Notes under the pieces: generated by a model
Seen by the model: the letters and a program-made list of their open reading frames with translations, nothing else
The model's database searches: none
What the model was told of the DNA's origin: nothing
Assembly (NCBI RefSeq): GCF_014529535.1
Contig: NW_023503423.1
Location: forward strand, 5,318,473 to 5,382,472
DNA: 64,000 nt
Source of the DNA: Bradysia coprophila
Lineage: Eukaryota > Arthropoda > Insecta > Diptera > Sciaridae
Direction of reading: 5' to 3'
Part shown: positions 36,230 through 47,406 of the stretch, piece by piece
How positions within the stretch are numbered: position 1 is the stretch's first letter
Layout: the number at the start of each line of letters is the position of its first letter
Position numbers and translations under genes: made by a program

Positions 36230-36388
36230 CTGTTCGAAAACTGTGCTGACTGTTCGAAAACTGTGCTGACTGTTCGAAAACTGTGCTGACTGTTCGAAAA
36301 CTGTGCTGACTGTTCGAAAACTGTGCTGACTGTTCGAAAACTGTGCTAACTGTTCGAAAACTGTGCTGACTGTTCGAAAACTGTGCTC
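36230..36388. repeat. 20-bp minisatellite, 8 copies
   Basis: Eight nearly identical copies of CTGTTCGAAAACTGTGCTGA, one with a G-to-A change. The centre of each unit holds the palindrome TTCGAA. It lies about 310 bases before the start codon of the first transporter gene. It is not a CRISPR array: there are no spacers. Confidence 0.95.
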
Positions 36389-36494
36389 AATAAATAGTCT
36401 GTAGACCATTGTGTTGGTAGGATATCGAGTACCAGATCCAAGTTTTTAATGTGATTTTGTTGGCTGTACAAGACGTTGTAAATAAAATTCGAAA

Positions 36495-36698
36495 CAATTA
36501 CCAGGAAGATAAGGTCGAGATTTACACACTAATCTCTCAATATTAGGCTGATAAAAAGAAATTTTTATTTACTGCTTATCATGCATATGGTGTTTGGTGT
36601 ATTATCAAAAGATTATTTCAATATTATTGTGAATCTGCTTCACGCAGCTTCAAGGTATAAGTAATCTTAAGTCTGACGAGTCAAACAAAACATTAAAA
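36495..36698 (+). promoter_or_regulatory. Conserved upstream block of transporter copy 1
   Basis: The sequence from CAATTACCAGGAAGATAAGG through GTCGAGATTTACACAC to TGATAAAAAGAAATTT and GCTTATCATGCATATG is shared with the block before copy 2 (48745-48951) and more weakly copy 3. Conservation of non-coding sequence upstream of each ATG suggests a promoter and 5' UTR that were duplicated with the gene. No canonical TATA box is assigned. Confidence 0.5.
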
Positions 36699-38258
36699 AT
36701 GGCAGAGAAACAAGCTAGTGAAAAGCGGAAAAAGTCACAACCACAGCCGTTGTCTAGGCAAACAAAGATCTTAACCACTGCAGCAATTCTATTCGGGAAT
36801 TTAGTATATGTAAGTCAAGCGGTCGTGCATTAAAAACGTCTACATTCAATATAACAGACGACCCTTCTGCATGACCGCTCTAACAAAATTTTATTGGAAG
36901 CTTAGTCGTTACAATGTTGCAAATCATGTAAACTTGAAGGGACGCAGTTTTAATACTGTCTCACCAGCCTTGGACAATATGAGATCAAAATATGGAACGA
37001 CAATTGAAGCCATTTCAGTAGTGTTCACTATTAGCACAATTATGTACTGCTGTGGTGCGATTTTGTGTAAGTTATCGTCATTCTTACATCAACTGTGCAT
37101 CTAATCCATTTATTCAATTCTGCAGGCGGCTTCATTTCGCACTATGTAAATCGACAGCTGGTCGTTTTATTTGCTATAACTGCACTGGTCACCTCACTGT
37201 ATATAATGCCATATTGTCCCACCATAACAATGTTTTTCATTTGTGGTGGAATGGTAGGATGTTCAGCGGGTCTGCATGACTCGTCACAAATGGTTTGGAT
37301 GATTGAAATATGGCAACATAAAGCTGGTCCCTTCATTCAGGCTCAACATCTTTCCTATGCCATCGGTACAGTTATACCAACTGTAATCGTTGCTCCATTT
37401 CTGAACAAAAATGACAACACAACGGATTCATCGGCCACCGATGCATCAACGATGCACATCCCATTCTTAATTATCGGAACTTTAGGTTCCTTAGCGTTAC
37501 TTACCCACTTTCTTCTCTTCACATTCTTCAGATATCACACGCCACCTATGTATGCTAACGAGAATTTCGAATTGATTGACAATGCTAAAAGTGTTCCATC
37601 CCCAGTCGAAACAGAGTTAAGCGGTGGAGGCGGATTAATAAACCAACAACAGGAGATTGTTACTGTGATGGGAGTTAGCGTTAGAAAAATCAAATTAGTT
37701 GTTATTACGGTAGTGTTTCTCGGTGCTTATCAATCGATGGAAGTCTCTACAATGCAATTTTTACCAACTTTTGGTCAATACAGCGACCTTAAAATGACTG
37801 AATCAGCTTCATCGTATGTACTAACAGGATTAAATGGAATGTTTGCTTTCGGAAGACTAATCGGGACGATAGTCATTTTTAAAGTGCGACCGGAAATCAT
37901 AATTTTCATAAACTTCATTTTTGTCATAACAGGCAACTCGATTCTGTTGATCTGGGCGAACAATAGTTTGACTATGTTCTGGTTAGGAAGCATGATTCTT
38001 GGAATGGGCTTCTCGACCATGTTTCCTAGCTTTTGTGCGTTCATTGAAAAATACTTGGTCTTCACGACTTCGGTGGCGTCGAGTATTTGTGTATTCGGTT
38101 CGTTAGTGTCATCGGTATATCCTCTTATTATTGGCAAGTTCATTGAACATCGAGCGGTTGTTTTAACTTACACGAATTTCTTGAGTGCATCCGTGAGTAT
38201 CGTTGCCATGATTTGGGTATATCAATTAACACGAAAAATTGGAACTCGCGAACGATAA
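36699..38258 (+). CDS. MFS transporter, MFSD4/NaGLT1-like, copy 1
   Basis: A 12-helix major facilitator of the plasma membrane; relatives (MFSD4B, NaGLT1) carry glucose with sodium, but substrate here is inferred. Three exons, 36699-36809, 36940-37066 and 37126-38258, join in phase (0, then 1) to 456 residues. The N terminus is a basic, Gln/Pro-rich cytosolic tail before helix 1 (KILTTAAILFGNLVY). Family-like features are PALDNMRSKY after helix 1, the QMVWMIEIWQHKAGPFIQAQ segment in the loop after helix 4, and FRYHTPPMYANENFE at the start of the central cytosolic loop. Copies 2 and 3 have identical exon-1 (111 bp) and exon-2 (127 bp) lengths. The 3' end faces the decarboxylase gene. Confidence 0.9.
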
Positions 38259-38364
38259 GCGTGTGATACGGTTGTGGGATTGTAATTTTAGGTTTTTATT
38301 TGTTATTAAAAAAAATTATCAAAATGTAGAATACAATGAAATAGAGAAAAAATTTGATTTTCGT

Positions 38365-38419
38365 ACTTAAACACACTCATTTTCATATTATTTTGACATA
38401 AAATGTGAGTGCGTTTAAG
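38365..38419. repeat. 55-bp hairpin downstream of transporter copy 1
   Basis: CTTAAACACACTCATTTT pairs with AAATGTGAGTGCGTTTAAG around a short AT loop. It lies about 110 bases after the stop codon. It could be a small MITE or a 3'-end structure. Confidence 0.55.
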
Positions 38420-38494
38420 ACGAATTCGTCGATCGACCATACCTGTTCTAGACTTTCATTGGTTTAGAATGTGTTTTGTTTGTATATTATACAA

Positions 38495-38830
38495 GTAGAG
38501 TGGCGTAACGGTCGGTATTTAGTATGGGACGTCACCTGCTGGGATATTTTAGCTCCTAGCCATCTCAATATCTCGTCCAGACGTGCAGGAAATACAGTCG
38601 AACTCGCATCTCGAACCAAACACAACAAATATCGAGAACTGAAAGCAAACAACTACATCTTCAACGCCGTGGCTGTGGAAACTCTTGGTCGGCCGATGCA
38701 AAGGACCTCATAAATTGGACACAAGCTCAATAAGAAGGTGGTGATCGTCGTTCATGTGAGTTTTTGATGCAACGAATCTCATTAGCTATCCAAAAAGCTA
38801 ACGTGACTTCCGTTTTGTGTACCATTCCGT
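38495..38830 (+). pseudogene. Fragment of a retroelement C-terminal domain
   Basis: The frame reads VEWRNGRYLVWDVTCWDILA, PSHLNISSRRAGNTVE, KYRELKANNYIFNAVAVETL, then after stops and shifts FLMQRISLAIQKANVTSVL. The pattern W-x-x-GR-x-LVWDVTC-x-D-x-LA...AVETLG...QR-x-S-x-A-x-Q-x-x-N-x-x-SVL is typical of the tail that follows reverse transcriptase in some animal non-LTR-like elements. The assignment is from recall of that pattern. No RT core is present. Confidence 0.55.
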
Positions 38831-38939
38831 CCTCCACGGGTTTGTATCAAGTTTTTTATTTGTAATTTTGTTATTTTCGCATTGTTTCAACTCATGAAGT
38901 TGATCTTTTAAATTCAATAAAATAAAATTGAGGAACTTC

Positions 38940-38996
38940 AAGTTTGTTGATCAGCTGGTGAAGTTCAGTTGTTGCTCATTCTGCACAACCTTTACG
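38940..38996. mobile_element. Solo end of the 41416-43462 fold-back family
   Basis: GTTGATCAGCTGGTGAAGTT followed by CAGTTGTTGCT and ATTCTGCA matches the terminal arm of the 2-kb fold-back element in the decarboxylase intron. Only one arm is present. Confidence 0.6.
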
Positions 38997-39085
38997 TTTA
39001 AGAATTGCAGATTTCAGGAAAAAAAAAAGTTTAAGAATATGGGTTAAGTAGTTCCAGAGGTATGTCGCCCTCGATCTGATACGCG

Positions 39086-39091
39086 TTTATT
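39086..39091 (-). terminator. Candidate poly(A) signal of the decarboxylase gene
   Basis: AATAAA on the minus strand, 175 bases beyond the stop codon at 39266. Confidence 0.4.
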
Positions 39092-39265
39092 TTAAAAACA
39101 GATTTAATTTTATTTTATTAAAACAACTGTAAATATAGTTTAATATTCCGGATATTGCACTTTACATAACAAAATTTGTAGGTCCTCATTTTGTGTAAAA
39201 TACAGATGAGACGAAATTGCATTGATAATGTCGTTGCGTATGTGTTTTGCTCACAAACTAAAATC

Positions 39266-42200
39266 TCATTTCAACTTTTCTTGGTAGGAATCTGTCGTTA
39301 GGGTTGTGGCGAAATTTTGTGCCACTTTATCGATGACACTTTCATCAACCGCTAATTTTCTCAGCTGTAACAGTTCACATGTTTGACCAACGATTTCATT
39401 CCAAGCAAATTCAATGTCCTTTTCATTCGGATCCAATCCAGCCACTACAAATCTTATCATCAACTTCTCGTTGCACTTTGCCTGTATCATGTAGATCTTC
39501 CTCCGTTCTGTAATTTTTTCCAACAACTGCTGCGTTAGGCTGCAGTCTCCTTTCAGCCTAAAGCAAACCAAACCCATACTTCTCGCACTGACAATTTCAA
39601 ATCGATCGTCCATTTTCACATAGTTCTCAAACAGTTCTGCCAAATTGATCTGCTTGCGTATATTATTCCTTATATTCTCCGCACCAATCGTCCGTAAAAC
39701 TATCCACACTTTCAGTGCCCGAAATCTTCTTCCCAATGAGATTTGCCAATGTCGATACTCAGGAGTCCTTGATTGACCTTGGAATTGGTCATTCAAATAG
39801 ATTCGATCCACTGAGAATGATTCCACCAGAGTGTCCGCATTTTTCAGCCACATAGCACAGCAGTCGAAATTTACCATCATCCATTTGTGCAAATTGAAAT
39901 TGAATGAATCTGCCCAGTCAATGCCATTCATCAATGGTCGATATTCAGGACAACATAGTGCCGCACCAGCATAGGCTGCGTCAATGTGCAACCAAATATT
40001 GTATTTTTTACAAATCGGACCCAACTCATCCATTCTGTCATATGCACAGGTTCCTGTTGTTCCGAACGTTGCAACACAAATTATTGGAATCAATCCATTT
40101 GCAATGTCAGTTAAAATTTCTTTTTCAAGTGCTTCCCCGCCCAGTGAACCAGTCTCGTCGGCTTTTATGAGTCTCATAGGAACTGCAGCAAGGATACCAG
40201 ACTTTTCAACACAGCTGTTGCTTTGATCGCTTGAATATGATACAAGTTTGACTCGAATTTCGCTCTCTGACATTTCCGGGTGCTCCAATTTCACTCTTCG
40301 CACTGTCTGTTCACGTGCAGCTAAAACTGCGATCAAAATGGATTCGCTGGCAGATCCTTGAATAACACCACCTCCACGTCCTTCTGAGCAATTTAGAAAG
40401 GAAGCAGGTAAATCAAGAAATTTCCCGAGCCAATCCATAACAATTACTTCAAGTTCGGTACACGCCGGACTGCAAATCTAAAAGAAAGACAAATTTGTTA
40501 ATGTTGAACGGAGGAAAGATGCATTGAACAAAACAATAGTACCCAACTAAATCCTACGATTCCCAATGCAGATGAAATCAATTCTCCGACAATTGATGGA
40601 TAACTTGTAGATGTCGGATAATATGCATGAAAATTTGGTGACTGCCTGCAATGCGGAAATATTTCTGGAAATAAATTAGCTTTCTTGAGTTACCGAAAAG
40701 AAACCGAAGTACATACCAGTGAGTAACTCCTGGCAATATAATCCGTTCTATGTCCTTCATAACTTCTTGCCATTGTTCGGGCTGTTCAGGAACTTCGTCT
40801 GGTACTAGTTGTTGAAGATAGCCTGGTTCCACTGATGGAAGTACTGGTCTAAATAACAATTAAGGAAGTTACACTAAATAAACAATATACAGGAAGATCA
40901 ATTTGTAATGTCTAATTTAGCGGAGACTGCAACCGCAGCCGAAGTAGAAAAGAAATGTAATGAATTAAATGATTGCAAATTACATTTGTAAAAAGCTGTT
41001 CTAATACTGTGACTATTACACGATCAGTTTTGTAAACAAATTAGGCGACTGCATGAAAAGTGCTACGTAAAAGAAATCTAGAGCGCATACATTCACTGAC
41101 GTTAACTTTTGTTGAGCTGCCTTGAGCTTTTGTCGCTCAGTTAATGCTGCCAAAAGTAAGTGTGAGTTTACATATTCTTCACGACCGATTTTGATCAAGA
41201 AGAACTAACTTGCCAGTGAAAGTAAAGTATTTACCAATATTTTATTTCTCTATAACCAATAACTCTGGAAGTTTCTATTTTCGCAGCATTTGAAGTCAGA
41301 ACCTATATTTGATAAAAATCCCATCACTGAAGTTTCACAAGCTTTTAAAAATCATTTAGACAGCGTCTTGTCCCATGAATTCAAAAAATCACAATGACAC
41401 TGCCTCAAGAAAATACAGTTTGTAAACCAAAGGCTTATGCAGAATCTGCAACAGCTGAACTTCACCAGCTGATCAAAAACACACTCTACTTATTATACGG
41501 GAAATCTTTTTTGTCAGCAAAATTATTCTTTTTTTGCAGCAAAATTATTTTTTTTATCAGCAAATTTATTCTTTTGGTTCAGCAAATTTATTGCTATTGT
41601 GACCAAATTTAATTCTTCGTCTGCAAATTTATTTTTTTGAAGCAGCAAATTTAATCTTATTTTGTAAGCACATTTATTTTTTTGCAATCTGCAAAATTAA
41701 ATATTTTTTTAGCTATTTTTTAGCAGCAAATTTATTTATTTCTATCAGCAAAGTTAATACTTTTGTCAACAAATTTATTTATTCGTCATCAGCAAAATTA
41801 ATTGTTTATTTTAGCTATTTTTTAACAGCAATTCTATTGATTTGCAACAGCAAATTTATTCTACATTTGTCAGCAGATTTATTTCTTGTCATAAGCAAAA
41901 TTAATTGTTTATTTTAGCTATTTTTTATCTATTTTTGGTGAAATGGATTTTCATATATTCTTTTCGTCACTAGTGGTGAAATGGACACCAAAACTCAATG
42001 CTTATCGATCAACACCTCTAACCATTCGGCTATTGATATATAATCGCAGTGTAACAATTTTCAAAAGTTCATTTTTCGCAGCTGATTGCAGAAAACGTTG
42101 TATGCAACACGTTGTGAAAGTGGTAGTTTTTGTCACATGCTTCGCTCGCTTCGCACGTTTGATAACATTACATCTAGTGACACAAACTACCACTTTTCGC

Positions 42201-43932
42201 AACTAGCTGCAGAAATTACTATTTCACGTCTTACGTCAACGTAAATAGTTATTGACACTACACGGACAATTCATTTCTTTTTACGAAATGGATACCAATT
42301 TTCATTGCACTTAAAAAGCGTTTTAACACGCCGAGCGATCCGGCCCATTGCCCCGGAGCGAAGCGGAGGGCCGCAATGCGAGCCGGGCGCCGGAACGGTG
42401 TCGGTAACTTAGGAGTTAATTTTTTTTCTCTCGCATCGTCTAATAATTAGTCTGTGTAATTCATTGCCCATAAAGAGCGTTTTAACACGCCGAGCCATCC
42501 GTAAACTTAGTTAAAGTGAAATTATTATGAAAGGTGTGCATCCTAGAAATTACGCATAGCGAAATTACGAAGCCCCATTCAAATCGAGGGATTAATGCTT
42601 TTTTAGGCACTAGGTGTGTAGATTGTCACTCGATACCGCAGGTCGAGCGTGACAATACACATCGTGTGCCTAAAAGATCTATCACCGAGTTGTGTACAAC
42701 GTTTTTCGAAATAAAGGCAACGGAAAGTTCCACTTTTCGTCGCTTGTTGAGTTGACGTTTTCGTGTTAGTGGTGTTAGTGATATAATTTTATATGTCCTA
42801 CTGCGGGACATATGCTGATTGAAGATAGTAATTTTCCTACTTATAAAAAAATAAATTTGCAATTGAAACACTAATAAATTTGCTGACAAAAAGCAATAAC
42901 TTCGAGGTATTAATTTTGCTGTTCGAAGGCATTAAAAGTGCATATTACAAAACAATAAATTTGCTGACTACAAAGTAATAAATTTGCTGCCAGGGATTTG
43001 CTGCAAAAGAATTATTTTTGCTGCTTAAAGTCAGTAATATTGCTGCTCAGAAAGCAATAAATATGCTGTTCGAGTACTAATAAGTTTGCTGAAAATAAGA
43101 CTAATTTTGCTGATACAAAACACTAAATTTGCTGATAAAAAAGATTAAATTTGCTGCTAAAAAAAATAAATTTGCAGAAAAAAAGAATAAATTTGCTGAT
43201 GAAATAAATAATTTTGCTACTAAAAGAATAAATTTGCTGACAAAAAAATAGATGCCCTTATTATACAAACGAAACACAATTTAAAATAAACGAGTTTACT
43301 ACAGTCATACGTGTTACGTGCGCAAATAGATGACCTTACGTATGTATGCACTGTATGTAGCTTGCTTTTGAATTGTTTTCGATAAAAAGGTATTGTCTTT
43401 GTCGACCAGCTGGAGATGTTCAGCTGTTGCTGATTCTGCATAAGCGTTTCGTTTACAAACTGTATACTTTGGTTAAAGCCATTTAATGACTGAATAGAGT
43501 ACAAACAAAAAATCCCCGAAAATTCTGGTTTCTATTGAATACCATCCGAATGTAATCGGTTTAGCTCAAACATTTAAAAAAAAAATAGCAAAAAGGCCGT
43601 AAAGACAACGAAGGTGATAGAATAGATAGAATAAGTGGGTGGAATTTAACCTACACATAAGATCTATGGTTATTTTAGAGAAACATAAAATTTTACGAAA
43701 AAATTACAGAATTTTTGGGAATTTAATTCCTCTAAAATAGGCCCTAATACCTTTAAAACCTTCAAATTTATATGCCAACTTATAAGAGAAAATAGAAATC
43801 ACCGTAATTTAAGGACACAGAATATTCAATATGAACAGTAACGCTGGCTAACCTATCACGAATGTTTTCCAAATAATCAGCAACAAAATCCACAGCAGAT
43901 CTGGCAAATTCACGAAATTCATTCACATCCAT
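39266..43932 (-). CDS. amd: PLP-dependent aromatic amino acid decarboxylase, DHPAA synthase type (amd-like)
   Basis: A cytosolic group II PLP enzyme predicted to turn L-DOPA into 3,4-dihydroxyphenylacetaldehyde, used in insect cuticle cross-linking. Four exons in phase: 43932-43853 ([12 protein letters not shown]...), 40848-40717, 40645-40543 and 40477-39266, giving 508 residues, the usual length. PLP lysine is Lys303 ([13 protein letters not shown]) and the mobile-loop Tyr332 is kept (DRIYLNDQF). At 192, where DOPA decarboxylases have His, this protein has Asn ([10 protein letters not shown]), the residue reported to mark DHPAA synthases; NFNLHK also fits amd rather than Ddc (NFNPHK). The donor of exon 1 is GTTAGC; exons 1 and 2 share an Arg codon. 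The 3-kb intron 1 holds a 2-kb fold-back element. Assignment as amd rather than another paralogue is inference. Confidence 0.9.
42318..42501. repeat. Direct repeat GCGTTTTAACACGCCGAGC with GC-rich hairpin
   Basis: GCGTTTTAACACGCCGAGCG at 42318 and GCGTTTTAACACGCCGAGCC at 42477 are direct repeats. Between them a locally GC-rich hairpin (CCGGCCCATTGC...GCAATGCGAGCCGGGC) is sharply unlike the AT-rich background. Both lie in the centre of the fold-back element. Confidence 0.7.
42601..42749. repeat. Dispersed hairpin repeat, copy 2
   Basis: The stem runs TTTTAGGCAC...ATTGTCACTCGA, loop TACCGCAGG, and back TCGAGCGTGACAATACACAT to GTGCCTAAAA (42601-42674). It is more complete than copy 1 at 15402-15467, and the 75 bases after the stem are also shared. 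It sits inside the fold-back element of the decarboxylase intron. Confidence 0.75.
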
Positions 43933-44188
43933 CTTTTAGAGTTCAAGTTCAAAAATCCGTCGGCACTTGAATGTTTTTATATATTTTTCAGTATTCGAGT
44001 AAAACTTTATTTAAAACACTACCACAAAGACATCATTAACTTTAAAAGTTTATTTCCCACTGACGCACTCCTCGATATTCACCACGAGACGTTAAATTCT
44101 AACTGAAGAGCTAATCGTTAATCTTCTCAGTTAAATACTTCTTTTCATTCATATATACATCGATATACCTATTGGACGGGTATTATCA

Positions 44189-44349
44189 TCGCACTTCAAG
44201 CAAAAGTTCTTCGAGGGACAGCTGCCAATTAGAGTACTATTTTGTATGAAATTTTTTTAAAGATTATTTTACTGTGTCAAAGTTTGTTTCATACAGTCTA
44301 TCGTTTCGGTACTCTATTTAGAGTACCACTCTTGCTTGAAGTGCGTTGT
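44189..44349. mobile_element. 161-bp MITE with 8-bp target duplication, upstream of the decarboxylase gene
   Basis: GCACTTCAAGCAA at the left is mirrored by TTGCTTGAAGTGC at the right, and GAGTACTATTT / AAATAGAGTAC-type words pair inside. TATTATCA is duplicated at 44181-44188 and 44350-44357. It lies about 260 bases upstream of the decarboxylase ATG, so it may sit in the promoter or 5' UTR. A truncated copy is at 15553-15627. Confidence 0.85.
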
Positions 44350-44357
44350 TATTATCA

Positions 44358-47300
44358 AAAAGATACGCAAAATAACCGATTTTTGTGAAAACCTTCTGTG
44401 CTTGGTTGTATACGTAATTTTTCCATGCTCGTGAAGTGAGATACGCTAAAATTATTTCAATGGACTGTGGTCAGTCTGTAGGGTGATGCCTATCATTTTC
44501 GATTGTCAAAGGCCGACCCTACAATGAGGACCGTGCGTCATCCTTGTAATCAATACATGCATCTCTATTTGTGCATGTGCAAACAGCTGTGTCGCGCATG
44601 TGTGCGCGTGTCAGGTTTTGAATAATTTAATTAAGAGGCTAATTTTCGTTAAAAAATTAGTATTTTAAAAAATGATCGAAGCTCAAAAAAACATTTTCTC
44701 CAAAATATTTTTCCACAAACTTGTATGTACGAGAAACACAATTATTTAATGTAACACACACGATAAAAAATAAATAAAAAACAGCAGCTGAAAACGTATT
44801 TTTAAGCGAATATTTCGGCTGTCGGTCGAGGCCTGTTTGTGAATTTTCCAATTGGTTTAGGTCTCTCGTTTGTTTAATAAATATGGAGAAAAAAAATGTG
44901 TATCACCATCCAAGTCCAACCAATCTATTGACATAGACTAGGTACAACCGAATTTTCTTTGGTAAAATTTCAATTTGAAATGACGTCAATGTCAAAACAG
45001 TAAGGTGTTTTATTTGTAATGGAGGATCGACGTTATACCTTTCCGTACCTTACTTTTTGCGAGTATGAGGTTTGTGGTACTTATTTGCTATTTTAAATTC
45101 AAAGACACTTTAATAGCCAATAAGTAATCACATTCCTCGACTTCCAAAACACGTGATAGCAGATTTGGTGACGCATTCTGCACCTGAAAGCACAAAGTTT
45201 ACCGAAAAAATTGTACAACAAAAAAAAATGCGTCAACAGCAGATGGTGAGGAAAACACTCTTAAAAAACCGAATCATCTGCAATTTTTGACGCAGTTGGG
45301 CAATCGCATCGTAAGATTTTTCCTAGTTTTTTTTTGTTTATACAGCGTGACTTAAGTTAAGCTGCCAGTATTCTCATTCTTATTTTATTTTCGTTTTTTA
45401 TTTTCTGTTGTAAAGTGTCTTAGTTCCTTTCGTGTGAACATTAGTATTCGGATTAATTTTCTTTGTGTTCAGATGATGCCAAAAAAAATTAAATTTTCGG
45501 TAAGATTTTTCCGTTTGGGCGCCATGTCGGAGCGATAGGGTTAACTGCGACCAAACTTTCAACAGTTTGAGGAAGTAGTTTTCTTCATTGAATCTATAGT
45601 TTTGAGTCTTAAGTCTTAAGAGGCAATTCGCAAAAATTTCGAACATCAGGGATTCAAGCCGACGGCGATCCAATCGAGGTATGGCTCAAATGAATCGTCG
45701 TTCAATTCTGAGAATATCGTGGAACAACTTTTTTCCCGAAAAATTTTTGTTGGGCTGACATATCCCTTAGAAAAATTTTCTCCGGAGTTGTCGTGAAAAT
45801 CGTTTTTTATCAATAGCTCCAATAGCTCCAACATGCGAGATGTGAATAATGTAATAGGAGCAATAGAGATAGATCGGGAATAGATCGAAAAGAGTCGCTG
45901 GGAATCGATCGGTTATGGGCTAGAATTGTCCCCCAGACACGTTACTAATAAAAAAAACCTACTTTGGACAAGAATTTGGTTCAAATTTACTCTTTTATAC
46001 CAGCCGTAAAGGTCAACTTTTTTTCAAATGGTCCGCAATTCCTGCAAAATCAAACTTCTGTGGTGAAATTTTGATATGTGATGGTGGCTGAAGCCAGCTA
46101 CCATAATATGTAAACGGCCCATCTGGGTATACAATTATGTTGTAGAGATTCCGTCCTATTTGAAAGTTGACCATACTTTGACTGATGGCTGGTCATGGGT
46201 GGTGAGTGCGGACGTCAGAGTAGGCTCAAACTGTCGGCCGTGGATAGGCCAGCAATCCCACAAAGTTTCAACTTTTTGTGTTGCTCCTTCCTCAAGTAAA
46301 TGCTTAAAAAATATTTCTACCACCCTCTGACATCATATGACATTACACTCAAAATGGATTTTTTTGAAAAAAAAAAAATGGTAGACACCCCTTCGCTAGA
46401 ATTGAACGACGAATCGAATGAGCTATAACTCAATAATATCGGGAATAGCTTGTTTTCGAAGTGGTCGAAAAATTGGCGAATTGACTCTTAAGAACAAAAT
46501 TCGCACAGAAATTGTCAGATAAAATTGAAAATGAAATACAAAAGACGGCCACAGTCTGGGATATATGTAACCGATACATAAAACATTATAGCACTACTTA
46601 CGAGTGCTATGAATGGTGAATGTGGAACGACAATTCATATTGCCACATCTAAACATTCACAATTTTTGCATGAAATCAAGATTAGATTTCTTCATTTGAT
46701 TTATTTAGAGACCTCACTTACAGCCTTTTACGGCCAATAACAAGAGCAGTCTTCCTATGTCTGCAAATCACTGCAAAAGTTAAAAGTTATCGCGTTACCA
46801 CAATTCACCCTTCGTTGTTCGTTACCTTATACGACTTGAGCAAATTTTCAAATTGTGGTCAGAAACACACTCGTAAAGTGTAAATAGAAACCACATGTTA
46901 TCATGATCGTGGTGAGAACAAAGTTAAAATAGCAAAAGCATGTGTAAAGCTATAAAATGTTTAAGAGTACGTGTTCGTAATATTCATTTATTACGTTCTT
47001 CTAAAATTTGTGACGCATCATAAAAGTACTGTAACGACCGAACCACTGAAATAGTTGACTTCTTCTTACTCAGTCGTACATTTTCTAACATTTAGAAGTG
47101 TTACCTTACTCCAGGATCAGAAATCACAAACTTTAAAAGGAAATCAGATCCATCAATAATCGTTACTAACGTATAACATAGACATGGTTAGAGAAGAACC
47201 CCAGAAAAAACATGTAATATTAGTATCCAACTCAATAATCTCAAAGTCCTGAAGGGAACAAAAAAAATAAACTTTAAATCTTGAAATTTTGAAAACAAAC

Positions 47301-47406
47301 TTTTGCCAAAAATTTGGAAATTATTAATTAATAAACTACCGATACAATTATCGGGAAAACTCACTGATTTCGAAAATTGAAAAATCAATGAGCAAAATTT
47401 ATTTTT
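44358..47406. other. Intergenic stretch, no gene recognised
   Basis: Short frames occur on both strands but none shows a domain or splice context. Some local inverted words are seen (near 45160-45300, TGACGCA-type) without clear boundaries. Confidence 0.5.

Larger units (their letters stand above)
41416..43462. mobile_element. 2-kb fold-back element in intron 1 of the decarboxylase gene
   Basis: The terminal inverted repeats begin CAGTTTGTAAAC and run through GCTTATGCAGAATC and GCAACAGCTGAAC to CAGCTG(A/G)TC, about 60 bases. TA flanks both ends (41414-41415, 43463-43464). Inside each arm is an array of (T/A)CAGCAAATTTATT words at 41510-41930, mirrored as AATAAATTTGCTG at 42855-43250. The centre (41940-42855) contains further hairpins and GC-rich blocks. 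No transposase is seen. Confidence 0.8.

Noticed and set aside
36230..36388. CRISPR-like direct repeats
   Set aside because: The 20-base units are head to tail with no unique spacers, in a eukaryotic window; it is a minisatellite.
36179..36409. Minus-strand frame of 76 codons with EQ..QFSNS repeats
   Set aside because: It is produced entirely by the 20-bp tandem repeat reading through in successive frames.
40909..40992. 27-codon frame [16 protein letters not shown]... on the plus strand inside the decarboxylase intron
   Set aside because: It looks protein-like, but no splice partner keeps the frame open and it is very short; left as unproved. A helical minus-strand frame at 41016-41198 was set aside for the same reason.
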